From Blastocladiella emersonii ATCC 22665 (Eukaryota > Blastocladiomycota > Blastocladiomycetes > Blastocladiales > Blastocladiaceae): a stretch of DNA of 64,000 nucleotides. Positions 9,468-18,228 of this stretch are shown piece after piece; position 1 is the stretch's first letter; each line of letters begins with the position of its first letter. The notes under the pieces were generated by a model, which searched no databases, was not told the origin of the DNA, and saw only the letters and a list, made by a program, of their open reading frames with translations. The translations under genes and the position numbers were made by a program. Location: positions 1,178,001 through 1,242,000 of the forward strand of contig JANHCV010000012.1 of NCBI GenBank assembly GCA_025594325.1, written 5' to 3'.

Positions 9468-10628
9468 ATGTCTCTCGAAGCACTCGTGTCCCAGGTGTCC
9501 AAGGTTGTTGCTCAGCATGTTGCCGCCAACGTAGTGCACCAAGTGCTTGATGGTATCAAGCCGCTGCTGGCGTCCTTTGATGAGCGGCTCAAGGGAGTCG
9601 AGACCAGCCTCGCCGCGCTGGCTGCAGTGTCACGTGACTGCAATCACAGTTCCAATCACACCCCCGCCAACGAGTCTGGCAAGCCCATGGACACTGATCC
9701 CCAGGTCAAGTACGCGCAGATGACCAAGGAATCCATCAAGGCGTGTGCCAGCGAGCCTGTGGTGAACAAGTACGGCCAAGTGTCCCAGCTCAGTGCCGAT
9801 GACCAGTCCAAGCTGTGTCACGTGCTGACTGCGTTCTGCAAGTCGGGGCTGGCCATTGAGGACGTCAACAGTGTGACAAAGGCTGTGGAGACGTACCGTG
9901 CAACCAAGGGCACAGACAAGGCACAGGGTCTGCAGGTTGAGACGCTCAAGGCGCTGGCCAAGTACTGCAAGTGGAATGGCAACAACGACCTTGCTGCACA
10001 GTACACGCAGGCCAAGAAGCAGGACGCTGAAGCTCACCTTGACGCGCGCAAGGCTGTGGAGACTGGTGCACTCCCAAGCCGTGAAGACTTGCTGGCTGCT
10101 GTTGTTGCTGCCAAGAACTGGGACACATACCAGGTGTCTGGCACAATGCGTGCTCTGCGTCTGTACCTCCAAGTCGTCTGTGCAAACTGCAGTGACCTTG
10201 CGTTCCTGACCACCAAGCCCAGTGACAAGTACCCAAGCTACAACCCCGAGACCAAGACGCTGGCCAGCCCTGTGTGCGTCAAGACAGATGGCCGTGGCTA
10301 CGGGTTCTCGCATGTCATTGCTGACCCCAAGGTTGCTGCTGCCCTTGAGCGCGTTATTGCCAAGCGTCTTGCTGATGGCCATGACCTGGTCTTCTACAAC
10401 CACAGCCTGGACAACGTCTGTGATGCTCTGGTCAACGCCAAGGTCCGCAAAGACTGGTCCAAGACCATTGCGCTGGCAGCACAGGACGTTGGCTTCAAGG
10501 GGTGCGGTGTCCAGCAGATCCGCCGCATCAGCACCAGTGAGAACAAGGACGCGTACGAGGCCGTGGCCAAGCATGCTGCTGAGATGGGTCACAGCGTACC
10601 TGTCGCCGTGGCCCACTACCTTGTCTGA
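9468..10628 (+). CDS. Viral protein with tyrosine-recombinase-like C-terminus
   Basis: 386 aa. The N-terminus is coiled coil-like (LVSQVSKVVAQHVAANVV). The C-terminal 180 residues follow the order of a tyrosine recombinase: a helical stretch ALRLYLQVVCANCSDLAFL where the first catalytic Arg would be, KTDGRGYGFSHVI, then VQQIRRISTS (box II, usual HxxR with Gln for His), AEMGHS (the usual LGHS) and a Tyr at AHYLV close to the end. The first Arg is not evident, so the protein may be inactive or adapted to DNA binding. It lies next to the rve integrase. The alternative is an unrelated DNA-binding protein; the evidence is motif order only. Confidence 0.45.
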   Translation: MSLEALVSQVSKVVAQHVAANVVHQVLDGIKPLLASFDERLKGVETSLAALAAVSRDCNHSSNHTPANESGKPMDTDPQVKYAQMTKESIKACASEPVVNKYGQVSQLSADDQSKLCHVLTAFCKSGLAIEDVNSVTKAVETYRATKGTDKAQGLQVETLKALAKYCKWNGNNDLAAQYTQAKKQDAEAHLDARKAVETGALPSREDLLAAVVAAKNWDTYQVSGTMRALRLYLQVVCANCSDLAFLTTKPSDKYPSYNPETKTLASPVCVKTDGRGYGFSHVIADPKVAAALERVIAKRLADGHDLVFYNHSLDNVCDALVNAKVRKDWSKTIALAAQDVGFKGCGVQQIRRISTSENKDAYEAVAKHAAEMGHSVPVAVAHYLV

Positions 10629-10651
10629 CCTTGTTTTGTTGCCGTAATGTA

Positions 10652-11734
10652 ATGTATCCACACAAAGCACCACTCACAGACGCACAGCAAACGTTCCTCA
10701 GTGACCTGTACTACAAGCGCAGCCACGTAGGTGTTGGTATCTGTCGGCTCTTTGACATTGTGTCCAGAGAGAACACTGGTGACTGCGTGTACCGCGCACA
10801 GCTGGAGAGGTGGCTCAATGAGCAGTCGGTGTGGCAGTAGTACAAGCGTGCACCACAGAAGCGGCGCGACATCCGAAGCATCAACTCAACAAGCCCCAGT
10901 TGCAACTGGCAGCTGGACCTCATAGACATGGGCAAGAAAGGTACCTTCAACGGGTTCAGGTACATTCTTACCTGTGTAGACTTGGCAACTCGACGCGTGT
11001 TCCTGCGTCCAGTCAAGACCAAGGACCTGACACGGCAGGCATGGGACGACGTTGTCTCCAAGCATAACCTGACACCAGCAACCATCCAGACAGACAATGG
11101 CACAGAGTTCAATGGCATTGAAGCGGGGACAGGCGCAAAGCACATCAAAGGCAAGGCAGGTGTGCCATACAGTCAAGGTGTTGTTGAGCGTATGAACGGG
11201 ACCATTCGCAGGATGCTGACACCGTGGCTGTCCATTGAAGGCAACAACAACTGGCCAAAGTACCTTGAGACCATAGAGTCCGTGATCAACAGCAGCAAGT
11301 CCAGAGCTACAGGCAAGGCGCCCAATGACTTCCATGACATGCTGCGAGACGCTGCCAAGGACACACTCAAGGCCATCTGTGCTGCCAAGGGCAAGCCAGA
11401 GGGTGACCCACTCAGTGCGCTGCTCAAAGTTGGAACACAGGTACGTGTCCGTGAGCCGTACAAGACAGCCATGGAAGCAAAGGGAAAGCCAGTATGGACG
11501 TCCACAGTGCACCAAGTCACAGCTGTCCGCAAGGGCTCTGGTGTGAGCAACCCGTTGTACAAGGTTGGTGACTTGAAGGGCTTCTATCCACGCAGCGACG
11601 TCCAGCCAGTCACAGCGACCCAGGACCCGCCAAAAAGGCAGCGCGTAGGTCCAAGTCTTCCAAGGCTCCCTGCTGCGCGCACCCCAGTCACGCCAAGGGA
11701 GCCCTTGACCCGGGTCAGGCGCGTCCCAGTCTGA
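10652..11734 (+). pseudogene. rve-family (DDE) integrase with in-frame TAG
   Basis: Starts MYPHKAPLTDAQQTF after the motif CCTTGTTTTGTTGCCGTAATGTA. One frame runs to 11734 (about 360 codons) except for TAG at 10838-10840, between WLNEQSVWQ and YKRAPQKR. The catalytic core has the first Asp in NWQLDLIDM, the second in TIQTDNGTEF and Glu in GVVERMNGT, 31 residues after the second Asp. A basic C-terminal domain follows. TG/CA ends and a 5-bp duplication fit this enzyme type. The N-terminal segment is short and no HHCC zinc finger is obvious. The TAG may be a killing mutation or a readthrough site; downstream the catalytic residues are all kept. Confidence 0.75.
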
Positions 11735-11760
11735 GTCCAAGAAAAGTGGGACCGCGGGCT

Positions 11761-13701
11761 TTAGAGCAGGGTCCAGTGGCTTTGAATGATGACCTGGCAG
11801 TCGTTGGCAACTGCGACTGACGGGATCCAGATGAAAGAGTAGCTCTTGGCCGCATCAAGGTACTCAATGCTCGAGAACTGAAGGAACTGGATGTTGCCTT
11901 CAGCGCGGCACCCGGTGACAAGCAACACTGCAATCATGCCCATCATATTGTACAACGCAAAGTTCACAGTGTGGGCTCCAGGGAGCGTGCCGTTTGCGTA
12001 ATAGCCCTTTGCATGGACGAGGTAGTAGCCACTGACAGGGGGTTTGACGCATCCATTGATCACAGACGTGAACGCGCCCGCCGTGGACTGGAATGCAAAG
12101 GTGGCCGGGCCCGTTGATGCTGTGCCGCCAATGATCTTGCCGCCTGTGGTCACTCCGTTTGTAGAGCGGTGCTTGGCCTGAGCGACATACCGGGTCGTGC
12201 CAGACCGCGAGTCAACGTACGCCTTGTTTGCCGCGTCGGTGCCTGCCACTGGAGCGAGGTCAAGGGTGAGCTGCCCTGTGAAGCGACCAGTGCCATTGAC
12301 GCGGAACCTTTCTGTGCCAAGCGTTGCCGAGCCCACGACCACATTGCTGCCACCTGCCACAAGGGAGACCCCGCCCGTGGTCGCAGACGCAATCTCAATG
12401 TTACCCGCTGCTGTGCATGCCAGGTTGCTTCGCAGTACGCCTGCCTGCTTAAAGTCGACGTACGTCAATGTATTGGCAGCCGAGTCAAAGACAAGGTTCG
12501 CGCTTGTGGCATTCCGGACCAGGACGTTGGGCACAGTGAGCTGCTTGCCCACACCAAGGCCACCTGCCACAGTGACTGCCCCAGTGGACGTCAATGTGCT
12601 GTCCACAGTACTGGCAAATGTAAAGACACTGCCAAGTCCAAGGGTGGACTGGGGGAGCGTCCCAGTGACAATGGCTCCGTTGACACTTGACACCTTGCTG
12701 GACATGTCAGGCAGTTGTGCAAGGTCAATGGTCCCAGACAACTTGGCAGCGTCTATCCCAGTGGCCAGCTTGGCATTGGTCAGTGAACCGTCTGCAATGC
12801 GTGCAGGGTCAAGCGTCCCTGTCAGCTTGGTGGCAGACACATCTGTGACCTTGGCGTTGGTGACTGACCCTGCTGCAAGGTGTGCTGTTCCCACGGATGA
12901 CACGTTGAGCTTTGCACCGTCTATACCAATGGCCAGCTTGGCGTTGGTGACAGCAGCGTCTGCAAGGGCAGCTGTGCTGACAGTCCCTGGAACCAGCTTG
13001 GACCTGGACACTGAGGCAACCTTGACATCTGTTATTGCAGTGTCTGCAAGTGCTGCTGTGCTGACAGTCCCTGGAACCAGCTTGGACCCGGACACTGAGG
13101 CAACCTTGGCGTCTGTCACTGAGGCGTCTGCAAGAGCAGGTGTTGAGACACTTCCTGCAACCAGCTTGGACCCAGACACTGAGACAACCTTGGCGTCTGT
13201 CACGGAGGTGTCTGCAAGAGCTGCTGTGTTGACAGTCCCCAGAACCAGCTTGGACCCGGACACTGAGGCAACCTTGGCGTCTGTCACAGAGCCATCTGCA
13301 ATGGACGTTGTCCCAAGCACAGGAAGGCTGGATGCACTGAGCACACCAGTGACCTTGGATGCTGACACAGTGTCCAGCTGTGCATCAACAAGCTTACCTG
13401 TGACCTGTGCAGCTGTGACACTCACAACCTTGTCTGCAGTGATGCTGGCTGGCAGGAGCTGGGCCATACTGATTGACTTGACATAGAGACTGCTTGGACC
13501 AACACCCAGTGTCTGGTCATCGACCTTGGCAGAGACAGTTGTCCCTGACACACTGAGTCCAGGCCCAGCGACAGGTGCACCAACTGTGGCATAGACAGCA
13601 CTGATGGCAGCATCAACATATGCCTTGGACACGCCTGAGACACCTGTGGCCGACACTGTTGGTGACACGTTGGTAGACACGTTGAATATATTCTTGACCA
13701 T
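11761..13701 (-). CDS. Repeat-built trimeric fibre with C1q/TNF-like head
   Basis: 646 aa from the Met of MVKNIFNVSTNVSP (13701), just after a GTTAAAC start motif. Residues of about 135-290 consist of 28-residue repeats of the form SVTDAKVASVSGSKLVPGTV then STAALADT, as in phage and viral fibre shafts. A central SLV/GGV-rich beta region and an AANKAYVDS motif (typical of phage tail fibres) follow. The last 120 residues (FAFQSTAGAF..., VSGYYLVHAKGYYANG..., SYSFIWIPSV) fit a C1q/TNF-type jelly-roll head. Probably a receptor-binding fibre at the capsid vertices. It is the only large structural gene read leftwards. Confidence 0.7.
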   Translation of the reverse strand: MVKNIFNVSTNVSPTVSATGVSGVSKAYVDAAISAVYATVGAPVAGPGLSVSGTTVSAKVDDQTLGVGPSSLYVKSISMAQLLPASITADKVVSVTAAQVTGKLVDAQLDTVSASKVTGVLSASSLPVLGTTSIADGSVTDAKVASVSGSKLVLGTVNTAALADTSVTDAKVVSVSGSKLVAGSVSTPALADASVTDAKVASVSGSKLVPGTVSTAALADTAITDVKVASVSRSKLVPGTVSTAALADAAVTNAKLAIGIDGAKLNVSSVGTAHLAAGSVTNAKVTDVSATKLTGTLDPARIADGSLTNAKLATGIDAAKLSGTIDLAQLPDMSSKVSSVNGAIVTGTLPQSTLGLGSVFTFASTVDSTLTSTGAVTVAGGLGVGKQLTVPNVLVRNATSANLVFDSAANTLTYVDFKQAGVLRSNLACTAAGNIEIASATTGGVSLVAGGSNVVVGSATLGTERFRVNGTGRFTGQLTLDLAPVAGTDAANKAYVDSRSGTTRYVAQAKHRSTNGVTTGGKIIGGTASTGPATFAFQSTAGAFTSVINGCVKPPVSGYYLVHAKGYYANGTLPGAHTVNFALYNMMGMIAVLLVTGCRAEGNIQFLQFSSIEYLDAAKSYSFIWIPSVAVANDCQVIIQSHWTLL

Positions 13702-14017
13702 GTTTAACTTAGTGCAAGAAACGAATTGCTCAGAGTACCAGGACATGTCCCTTGATGAGTGGCATGAACACCTTGCAGGGACCTTCCCTGTGCCATCCAA
13801 CTGGTACAACAAGAGCAACAAGGACAAGGCCAAGTGGCTACAGAAGAGAGACCGCAAGGCCAGTCGCTTTGTCCACGTTGACAGTGAGGCAGCATGGGCA
13901 GAGCGCGTCAAGATCCGCATCTACAAGGCACTCAACGCCAAGCGCAATGCACAACGTACAAAGTGTACCCTTGACGGTACAAAGTGTACCACAGACAGGT
14001 GCAAAGTGTACCCTTGA
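13700..14017 (+). CDS. Small basic viral protein (105 aa), function unknown
   Basis: Starts MFNLVQETNCSEYQDMSLDEW and contains a Lys/Arg/Trp-rich middle (NWYNKSNKDKAKWLQKRDRK) and a helical stretch AAWAERVKIRIYKALNAKRN. Its ATG overlaps the fibre gene's start codon on the opposite strand. The last 20 codons lie in a tandem repeat, so the natural C-terminus is uncertain. Possibly a DNA-condensing or core protein from its charge, but no family was recognised. Confidence 0.4.
   Translation: MFNLVQETNCSEYQDMSLDEWHEHLAGTFPVPSNWYNKSNKDKAKWLQKRDRKASRFVHVDSEAAWAERVKIRIYKALNAKRNAQRTKCTLDGTKCTTDRCKVYP
13702..13728 (-). promoter_or_regulatory. Viral start-proximal motif before the fibre gene
   Basis: On the minus strand CGTTTCTTGCACTAAGTTAAAC abuts the ATG (parts: CGTTTCTTGC, TAAGTTAAAC). 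It is the same T-rich plus TAAG/GTTAA arrangement as on the plus strand before the capsid genes, so the signal works on both strands. Confidence 0.55.
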
Positions 14018-14056
14018 CGGTACAAAGTGTACCACGGACAGGTGCAAAGTGTACCT
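13955..14056. repeat. Tandem repeat of GTACAAAGTGTACC hairpins
   Basis: Alternating short units GGTACAAAGTGTACC and GGTGCAAAGTGTACC, separated by CTTGACG or ACAGACA, form about two and a half copies of a 54-bp repeat. Each unit is a small inverted repeat (GTAC..GTAC). It lies between the small basic gene and the gene starting at 14094, so it may be a protein-binding or termination region. Confidence 0.7.
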
Positions 14057-14093
14057 TGCCCGGGGTTTATTTTCGCTTCATACAGTAACCACC

Positions 14094-14702
14094 ATGACAC
14101 AAAGACCCATCACCAAGCAACTGGAAGACGTTGCAGCCAAGACAAACAGTCGTATCACTGCAGAGCGCATGCCTGGCCAGAGGATCAAGGCCACCATTGA
14201 TGGACGCGTGTACACTTTCCCCACAGCCAAGGAGTTCCTCACTGTGTGGGTCCTGTACATCCTTGCCTTTGACTACGCTGTCACACCAGAGAGCTATGCA
14301 GACGACTTTGAGGGCAAGCAATCAGGGATGCTGTTCCTGAGACACAATGGAGAGATCATGGGGCAAGACTCAGAGAGCGTCATGCAGCACATCTATGACA
14401 CCATCAAACAAGCAAGCACAAGCGTTAGCAGTGGCATCCAACGTGTTCCTGTTGCACAGGAAGGCACACCAGACTCTGACACAGGCGCAGACACACCAGA
14501 CGTCCCAAGCACACAAGACTCTGGCATAGGCTCACAGAGGCCACAGGACACCTTGGACAAACTTGCTGAGATGCTGGGAGAGCAGGGCAGCGTGTGCCTG
14601 ACCATCTCTTGCCCGTACCTGTCCGCCCAGTTGTCCCTGAAGAGTACCCTGTGGACGCTGGTGACTACGTTGGCCAGGACATCCCAGAGTACGCTGGCAT
14701 GA
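14094..14702 (+). CDS. Viral protein of unknown function, upstream half of a broken gene?
   Basis: Start MTQRPITKQLEDVAAKTNSR follows TTTATTTTCGCTTCATACAG and TAACCACC. A compact N-terminal domain (ATIDGRVYTFPTAKEFLTVW, LYILAFDYAVTPES) is followed by a Ser/Thr/Asp-rich linker. After about codon 165 (EMLGEQG) the frame loses sensible composition, while the frame one base back becomes coding-like (VPDHLLPVPVRPVVPEEYPV). The two may form one protein split by an indel or a -1 frameshift, or two overlapping genes. The N-terminal domain was not recognised. Confidence 0.45.
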   Translation: MTQRPITKQLEDVAAKTNSRITAERMPGQRIKATIDGRVYTFPTAKEFLTVWVLYILAFDYAVTPESYADDFEGKQSGMLFLRHNGEIMGQDSESVMQHIYDTIKQASTSVSSGIQRVPVAQEGTPDSDTGADTPDVPSTQDSGIGSQRPQDTLDKLAEMLGEQGSVCLTISCPYLSAQLSLKSTLWTLVTTLARTSQSTLA

Positions 14703-15811
14703 TCCCTGGACGTTACTTGATCCAGAATGACAACAATGGCGGCAATGACCTTCCACCCCGGCTCGACGACGGCACACGCGACCTGGTTGTTGTCCCTCCC
14801 AGCTATGGACAGGACCTTCCACAGCGCGGCTCTGTGTACAATGACACACACGTACATCCCACCATGGACAAGTCTCGGATGATTGAAGGCTCCAAAGACA
14901 TCCAGGTCTGCAACCCAGAGCGGGCACTGACCACGACAGATGACATGGAGGTTGACATTGTCCAGAACTTTCAGCAGTTCAATCAATACGTGTACAGCAG
15001 CTTCCAGCAGGACAACACGCAGAACTACGACATGCGGCAGTTCATCACCCAGTACAAGAACAACTACTACGAGCAGAACGTGGACATGCAGCAGCAGATC
15101 CTGGTGCAGTACAACAGCGACCCCAACGTGATGGCTGCGCTGGACATCATTGCTGGCCAGTTCGCAAACAGTCAGGTCATGCAGTACCAGGCGTACATGG
15201 CCCTGATTAAGCAGTCCAAGAACGCCCAAGGACTGGCACTTGAGACCTTTGCCAACCTTGCAGCTAACATTGTGGACACACTGCGTGCAGAGCGCAACGC
15301 CTTTGTGTGACAGATTGATGCAGGGAACCGTGCACTGGTGTCTGAGATTGCAAGCGGCATGTCAACTGCCCTGACCAACCAGCAGGGACTCATTGGACAG
15401 CTTGCAACAGGTGTCCAGAGCGCCATCCAGGGACAGACAGAGTCCAATGCTGCTGTGAACAAGACACTCCAGGACCTGGGCAGCAAGCTGGACACAATGC
15501 AGCCGCCAGCACAGCCACAGGTCCTGGACACCAGCAACCTGGAGCAGCTCATCCGACAGCTTGCAGACGCGCCCAAGAACAATTCCGAGGGTAGTAGTAA
15601 GAAGACAGAGATGTTACTCGAACAGATCCTCAAGCGACTGGGCTACAAGAAGCCCCTGGACGCGAAGCTGTTCACAGAGAAGACGTCGGCCGGCAGTGGC
15701 CTGACAGCACCCCAGATCAAGCGTCACCAGAAGCTCCCTGAGCGACCAGTCAAGCAAGTGCGCAAAGTCCCCAAGCGCAGTGGCATTGTCACTGACCTTG
15801 GATGGGCGTGA
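14594..15811 (+). CDS. Gln-rich/coiled-coil virion protein, interrupted by TGA
   Basis: An open frame from about 14594 to 15811 with a single TGA at 15308-15310 (after LRAERNAFV); beyond it the frame continues QIDAGNRALVSEIASG. Its parts are a Pro-rich N-terminus, a Gln/Tyr/Asn-rich section (FQQFNQYVYSSFQQDNTQN), helices up to the TGA, then a coiled-coil-like section (MSTALTNQQGLIGQLATGVQ) and a basic C-terminus (PERPVKQVRKVPKR). The position just before the packaging ATPase suggests a structural or scaffold role. No start of its own is obvious, favouring a join with the frame starting at 14094. Confidence 0.45.
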
Positions 15812-15814
15812 ACC

Positions 15815-15836
15815 TTTTGTCTTGGGTTACAGTAAG
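15815..15836 (+). promoter_or_regulatory. Viral start-proximal motif before the ATPase
   Basis: CTTTTGTCTTGGGTTACAG then TAAG directly abuts the ATG at 15837. It matches the motif at other viral genes. Confidence 0.6.
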
Positions 15837-16637
15837 ATGTACGACATTGTGGCCATTGACAACGGCTTCACCAGGAACAACAACAACCAGCCTTTGCCCA
15901 TCCCCAAGCACCCCTTCACCATGAACGTCATTGGCGCCAAGGGTCAGGGCAAGTCAACACTGATCGCCAACCTTGTGTGCTTCCCGCAGTTCTACAAGGG
16001 ACGCTTTGACAACATCTGGGTCTTCAACCCCACCTTCCACGCTGACGACAAGTACGAGTACATTGCCTCACAGGCGATCCTGCAACCACCCAAGAAGCAG
16101 CACAATGTACTTGATCCACAGGAGCACAACCCAAACCGGCTCAAGGTGAAGCCATCGTGCATTGTCACGGACCCAGAGCTGTTCATCCCCACGCTGCTCA
16201 AGATGCGCAAAGACCTGACCAAGACCTTTGAAGACCAGGGCAAGAAGGCACTGCAGGACCAGCTGCTGATCATTGACGACGTGCTGGGCCTCAAGCTGCT
16301 GTCCCACAAGACGCTGACCAACTTCCTGTGCAACTCGCGACACCTCAAGAACAGCTGCATCATTGGCGTGCAGCGCTGGTGTGCTCTGCCCAAGACACTG
16401 CGCATCAACTGCAGCTACAGCGTTGTGCACCCCATCTACAACAAGACAGAGGTCAAGACACTGCACAAGGAGATTGGGTCGCAGTTTTCGCTCAAGGAGT
16501 TTGAGGTGATCATTGAACAGCTCTTTGACACCCGCTCAGAGGGCAACACCAAGCGACGCTTCCTTGGTGTCAACAACCAGAACAGTCCCAAGTACAGGCT
16601 GGTAGACAGCTTCAGCGAGTGGATCATCAAGGACTAA
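15837..16637 (+). CDS. FtsK/HerA-type DNA-packaging ATPase
   Basis: 266 aa, a usual length for A32-like ATPases of PLVs and Polintons. The start is at MYDIVAIDNGF, directly after the motif CAGTAAG. Walker A is GAKGQGKST at residues of about 33-41 (preceded by FTMNVI), Walker B is LLIIDDVLG near residue 145, and a SRHLKNSCIIGVQ segment contains the sensor/arginine region typical of this superfamily. It would pump viral DNA into preformed capsids. It lies 43 bp upstream of the capsid gene, in the usual PLV order. Confidence 0.88.
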   Translation: MYDIVAIDNGFTRNNNNQPLPIPKHPFTMNVIGAKGQGKSTLIANLVCFPQFYKGRFDNIWVFNPTFHADDKYEYIASQAILQPPKKQHNVLDPQEHNPNRLKVKPSCIVTDPELFIPTLLKMRKDLTKTFEDQGKKALQDQLLIIDDVLGLKLLSHKTLTNFLCNSRHLKNSCIIGVQRWCALPKTLRINCSYSVVHPIYNKTEVKTLHKEIGSQFSLKEFEVIIEQLFDTRSEGNTKRRFLGVNNQNSPKYRLVDSFSEWIIKD

Positions 16638-16649
16638 GCAACGCAGCGA

Positions 16650-16680
16650 TTTTTTTTCTTGTGCTTCAGTAACACACGCC
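16650..16680 (+). promoter_or_regulatory. Viral start-proximal motif before the capsid gene
   Basis: TTTTTTTTCTTGTGCTTCAG then TAACACACGCC precede the ATG at 16681: an eight-T tract, CTTG and CAGTAA. Confidence 0.6.
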
Positions 16681-17901
16681 ATGTCTTCCACCAATGCCCA
16701 GTTCTCCCAGGTCCTGTCAAAGACTCTGCCACCAGAGATGACGTTTAACCTGCCCAAGGAGTCTGTGTACGCCGAGCGTCAGACTGTCCAGTTCACTGCA
16801 CAGGGCGGCCCCGAGTTTGCACCTGGCAACACTATCAGTGTCCTCCTGCCCCCGCACAACAACATGATGGACACCCACTGCACGTTCCTGCAGTTCAGTG
16901 CCAAGACTGCAGACGCCAACGTCACCTTCTGTGATGGCATCTTCAGCATCATTGACTGTGTGCGAGTCTACAGCGCGGGTGGAGCCCTGCTGGAAGAGCT
17001 TCCCTACTACAACCTGCATCAGCGCATTGAGGCTGACGTGACTGTCCCGCAGCACCTCAAGGACTCATGCCTCGGCGTGGCCCAGGGTTACTTTGCCACT
17101 GGGGCTGACCGCTTTGCTGTGTCATCTGGACTTCACCGGTACATGCTGCCCATCAAGTCTGCACTGCTGTCCAACCAGAAGCATCTGCCCATGAAGTACC
17201 TTGGTGGTATCCGCGTCGAGTTCACCCTGGCTCCTGGTGCAGATGCCTGTGTGGTCAAGAACAATGCCATCCCAAGCTACAGTGTCAAGGACGTGTGCAT
17301 TGTGTCTGACCTGATCAAGCTCAATGACCAGCAGATCGCCGTCATGGACGCTGCCTTCAAGAAGCAGGGTCTCAAGCTCTACGGCACAACGTACAACCAC
17401 CACTTCCTCAACTACTTGGTGCCCAACTCTACGCTCAACGTCTCTGACCGCAGTGCGTCACAAAAGGACGTGCTGGTGTCGTTCTGCAACAACGCAGTCC
17501 TCAATGACAATGCCAAGGACTTGTTCCTCCGTGCCAAGACCATTGCAACGTACCAGTTCAGCATTAGTGGCCGTCTCTTCCCCCAGAAGCCTGTCCGCTG
17601 TGACGACTACGCTTCAGAGGTCTTTGTAGAGCTGTCCAACGCCTTCCATGGCCATGTCATTGGTGCAGGCATGTCAGTGGACAAGTACAATGCGCCAGCT
17701 GAGGGGACCTTCTGCATTGGCCGCAACCTTGAGTCATCCCATACCATTGTCAGCGGCGACAAGTCTTGCAAGAGCCAGGCCGTGGACATGCAGATCATCC
17801 TCACCTCAAACACTGTCCCAAACCAGCGTGTTGACGCCTTTGTTGGTGTTGACATTGTGTACAAGTTCCTCCCAACTGGCAAGGTCAACCTCTACAAGTA
17901 A
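16681..17901 (+). CDS. Major capsid protein (double jelly-roll type)
   Basis: 406 aa. Beta-rich throughout, with PLV capsid-like features: an N-terminal arm (MTFNLPKESVYAERQTVQF), ISVLLPPHNNMMDTHCTFLQF, FCDGIFSIIDCVRVYSAGG, YYNLHQRIEADVTVP, then MLPIKSALLSNQKHLPMKYL and GGIRVEFTLAPGADACV. A second half opens with SYSVKDVCIVSDLIKLNDQ and ends with FVGVDIVYKFLPTGKVNLY. The two beta-rich halves fit the two jelly rolls that build pseudo-hexagonal capsomers. Assignment rests on this pattern and the conserved position between the packaging ATPase and the penton-like gene; a structure prediction would settle it. Confidence 0.8.
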   Translation: MSSTNAQFSQVLSKTLPPEMTFNLPKESVYAERQTVQFTAQGGPEFAPGNTISVLLPPHNNMMDTHCTFLQFSAKTADANVTFCDGIFSIIDCVRVYSAGGALLEELPYYNLHQRIEADVTVPQHLKDSCLGVAQGYFATGADRFAVSSGLHRYMLPIKSALLSNQKHLPMKYLGGIRVEFTLAPGADACVVKNNAIPSYSVKDVCIVSDLIKLNDQQIAVMDAAFKKQGLKLYGTTYNHHFLNYLVPNSTLNVSDRSASQKDVLVSFCNNAVLNDNAKDLFLRAKTIATYQFSISGRLFPQKPVRCDDYASEVFVELSNAFHGHVIGAGMSVDKYNAPAEGTFCIGRNLESSHTIVSGDKSCKSQAVDMQIILTSNTVPNQRVDAFVGVDIVYKFLPTGKVNLYK

Positions 17902-17913
17902 GCCCCGCGTGCA

Positions 17914-17940
17914 TTCTTTTCTTGCGTACAGTTAAACGCA
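17914..17940 (+). promoter_or_regulatory. Viral start-proximal motif before 17941 gene
   Basis: ATTCTTTTCTTGCGTACAG followed by TTAAACGCA, then ATG. T-rich tract, CTTG, ACAG and TTAA elements match the neighbouring genes. Confidence 0.55.
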
Positions 17941-18207
17941 ATGATCTTCAGGAACCTGTGGACCAACTTCAGCAACGTGCTTGGCCAGGTAGGCGGCTTC
18001 GTGAACAAGCATCTCCCCACCGTGCTCAAGGGAGTCAAGACCGTGTCCAAGTTCTTTGAGCGCTCGCACAACCCTGCCGTGTCGTCTGTGGCACAGCTTG
18101 TGTCCAAGGGCGCTGACCTGGCCCAGGACATCCACACATGGTACAACCAGCCAACAAGCGAGATCTTTGAGACAGACAACAACGACACAGGCAGGGCAGT
18201 GCAATAA
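17941..18207 (+). CDS. Small amphipathic virion protein (88 aa)
   Basis: MIFRNLWTNFSNVLGQVGGF begins a long amphipathic helix that continues through HLPTVLKGVKTVSKFFE. A second helical segment (AVSSVAQLVSKGADLAQDIHTWY) and a polar tail follow. The layout and position between capsid and penton genes resemble membrane-lytic or internal minor capsid proteins such as adenovirus protein VI, but this is inference from position and helix pattern, not from sequence similarity. It has its own start motif. Confidence 0.5.
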   Translation: MIFRNLWTNFSNVLGQVGGFVNKHLPTVLKGVKTVSKFFERSHNPAVSSVAQLVSKGADLAQDIHTWYNQPTSEIFETDNNDTGRAVQ

Positions 18208-18228
18208 TATCTTCTAAGCCTTACTTAA

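Noticed and set aside
12197-13486. 429-codon plus-strand frame opposite the fibre gene
   Set aside because: Its repeats are the antisense of the fibre's 28-residue repeats; the fibre frame has the start motif and a clear fold.
13955-14056. CRISPR-like array or attachment site
   Set aside because: Too few, very short hairpin units with identical spacers; no match at the element ends.
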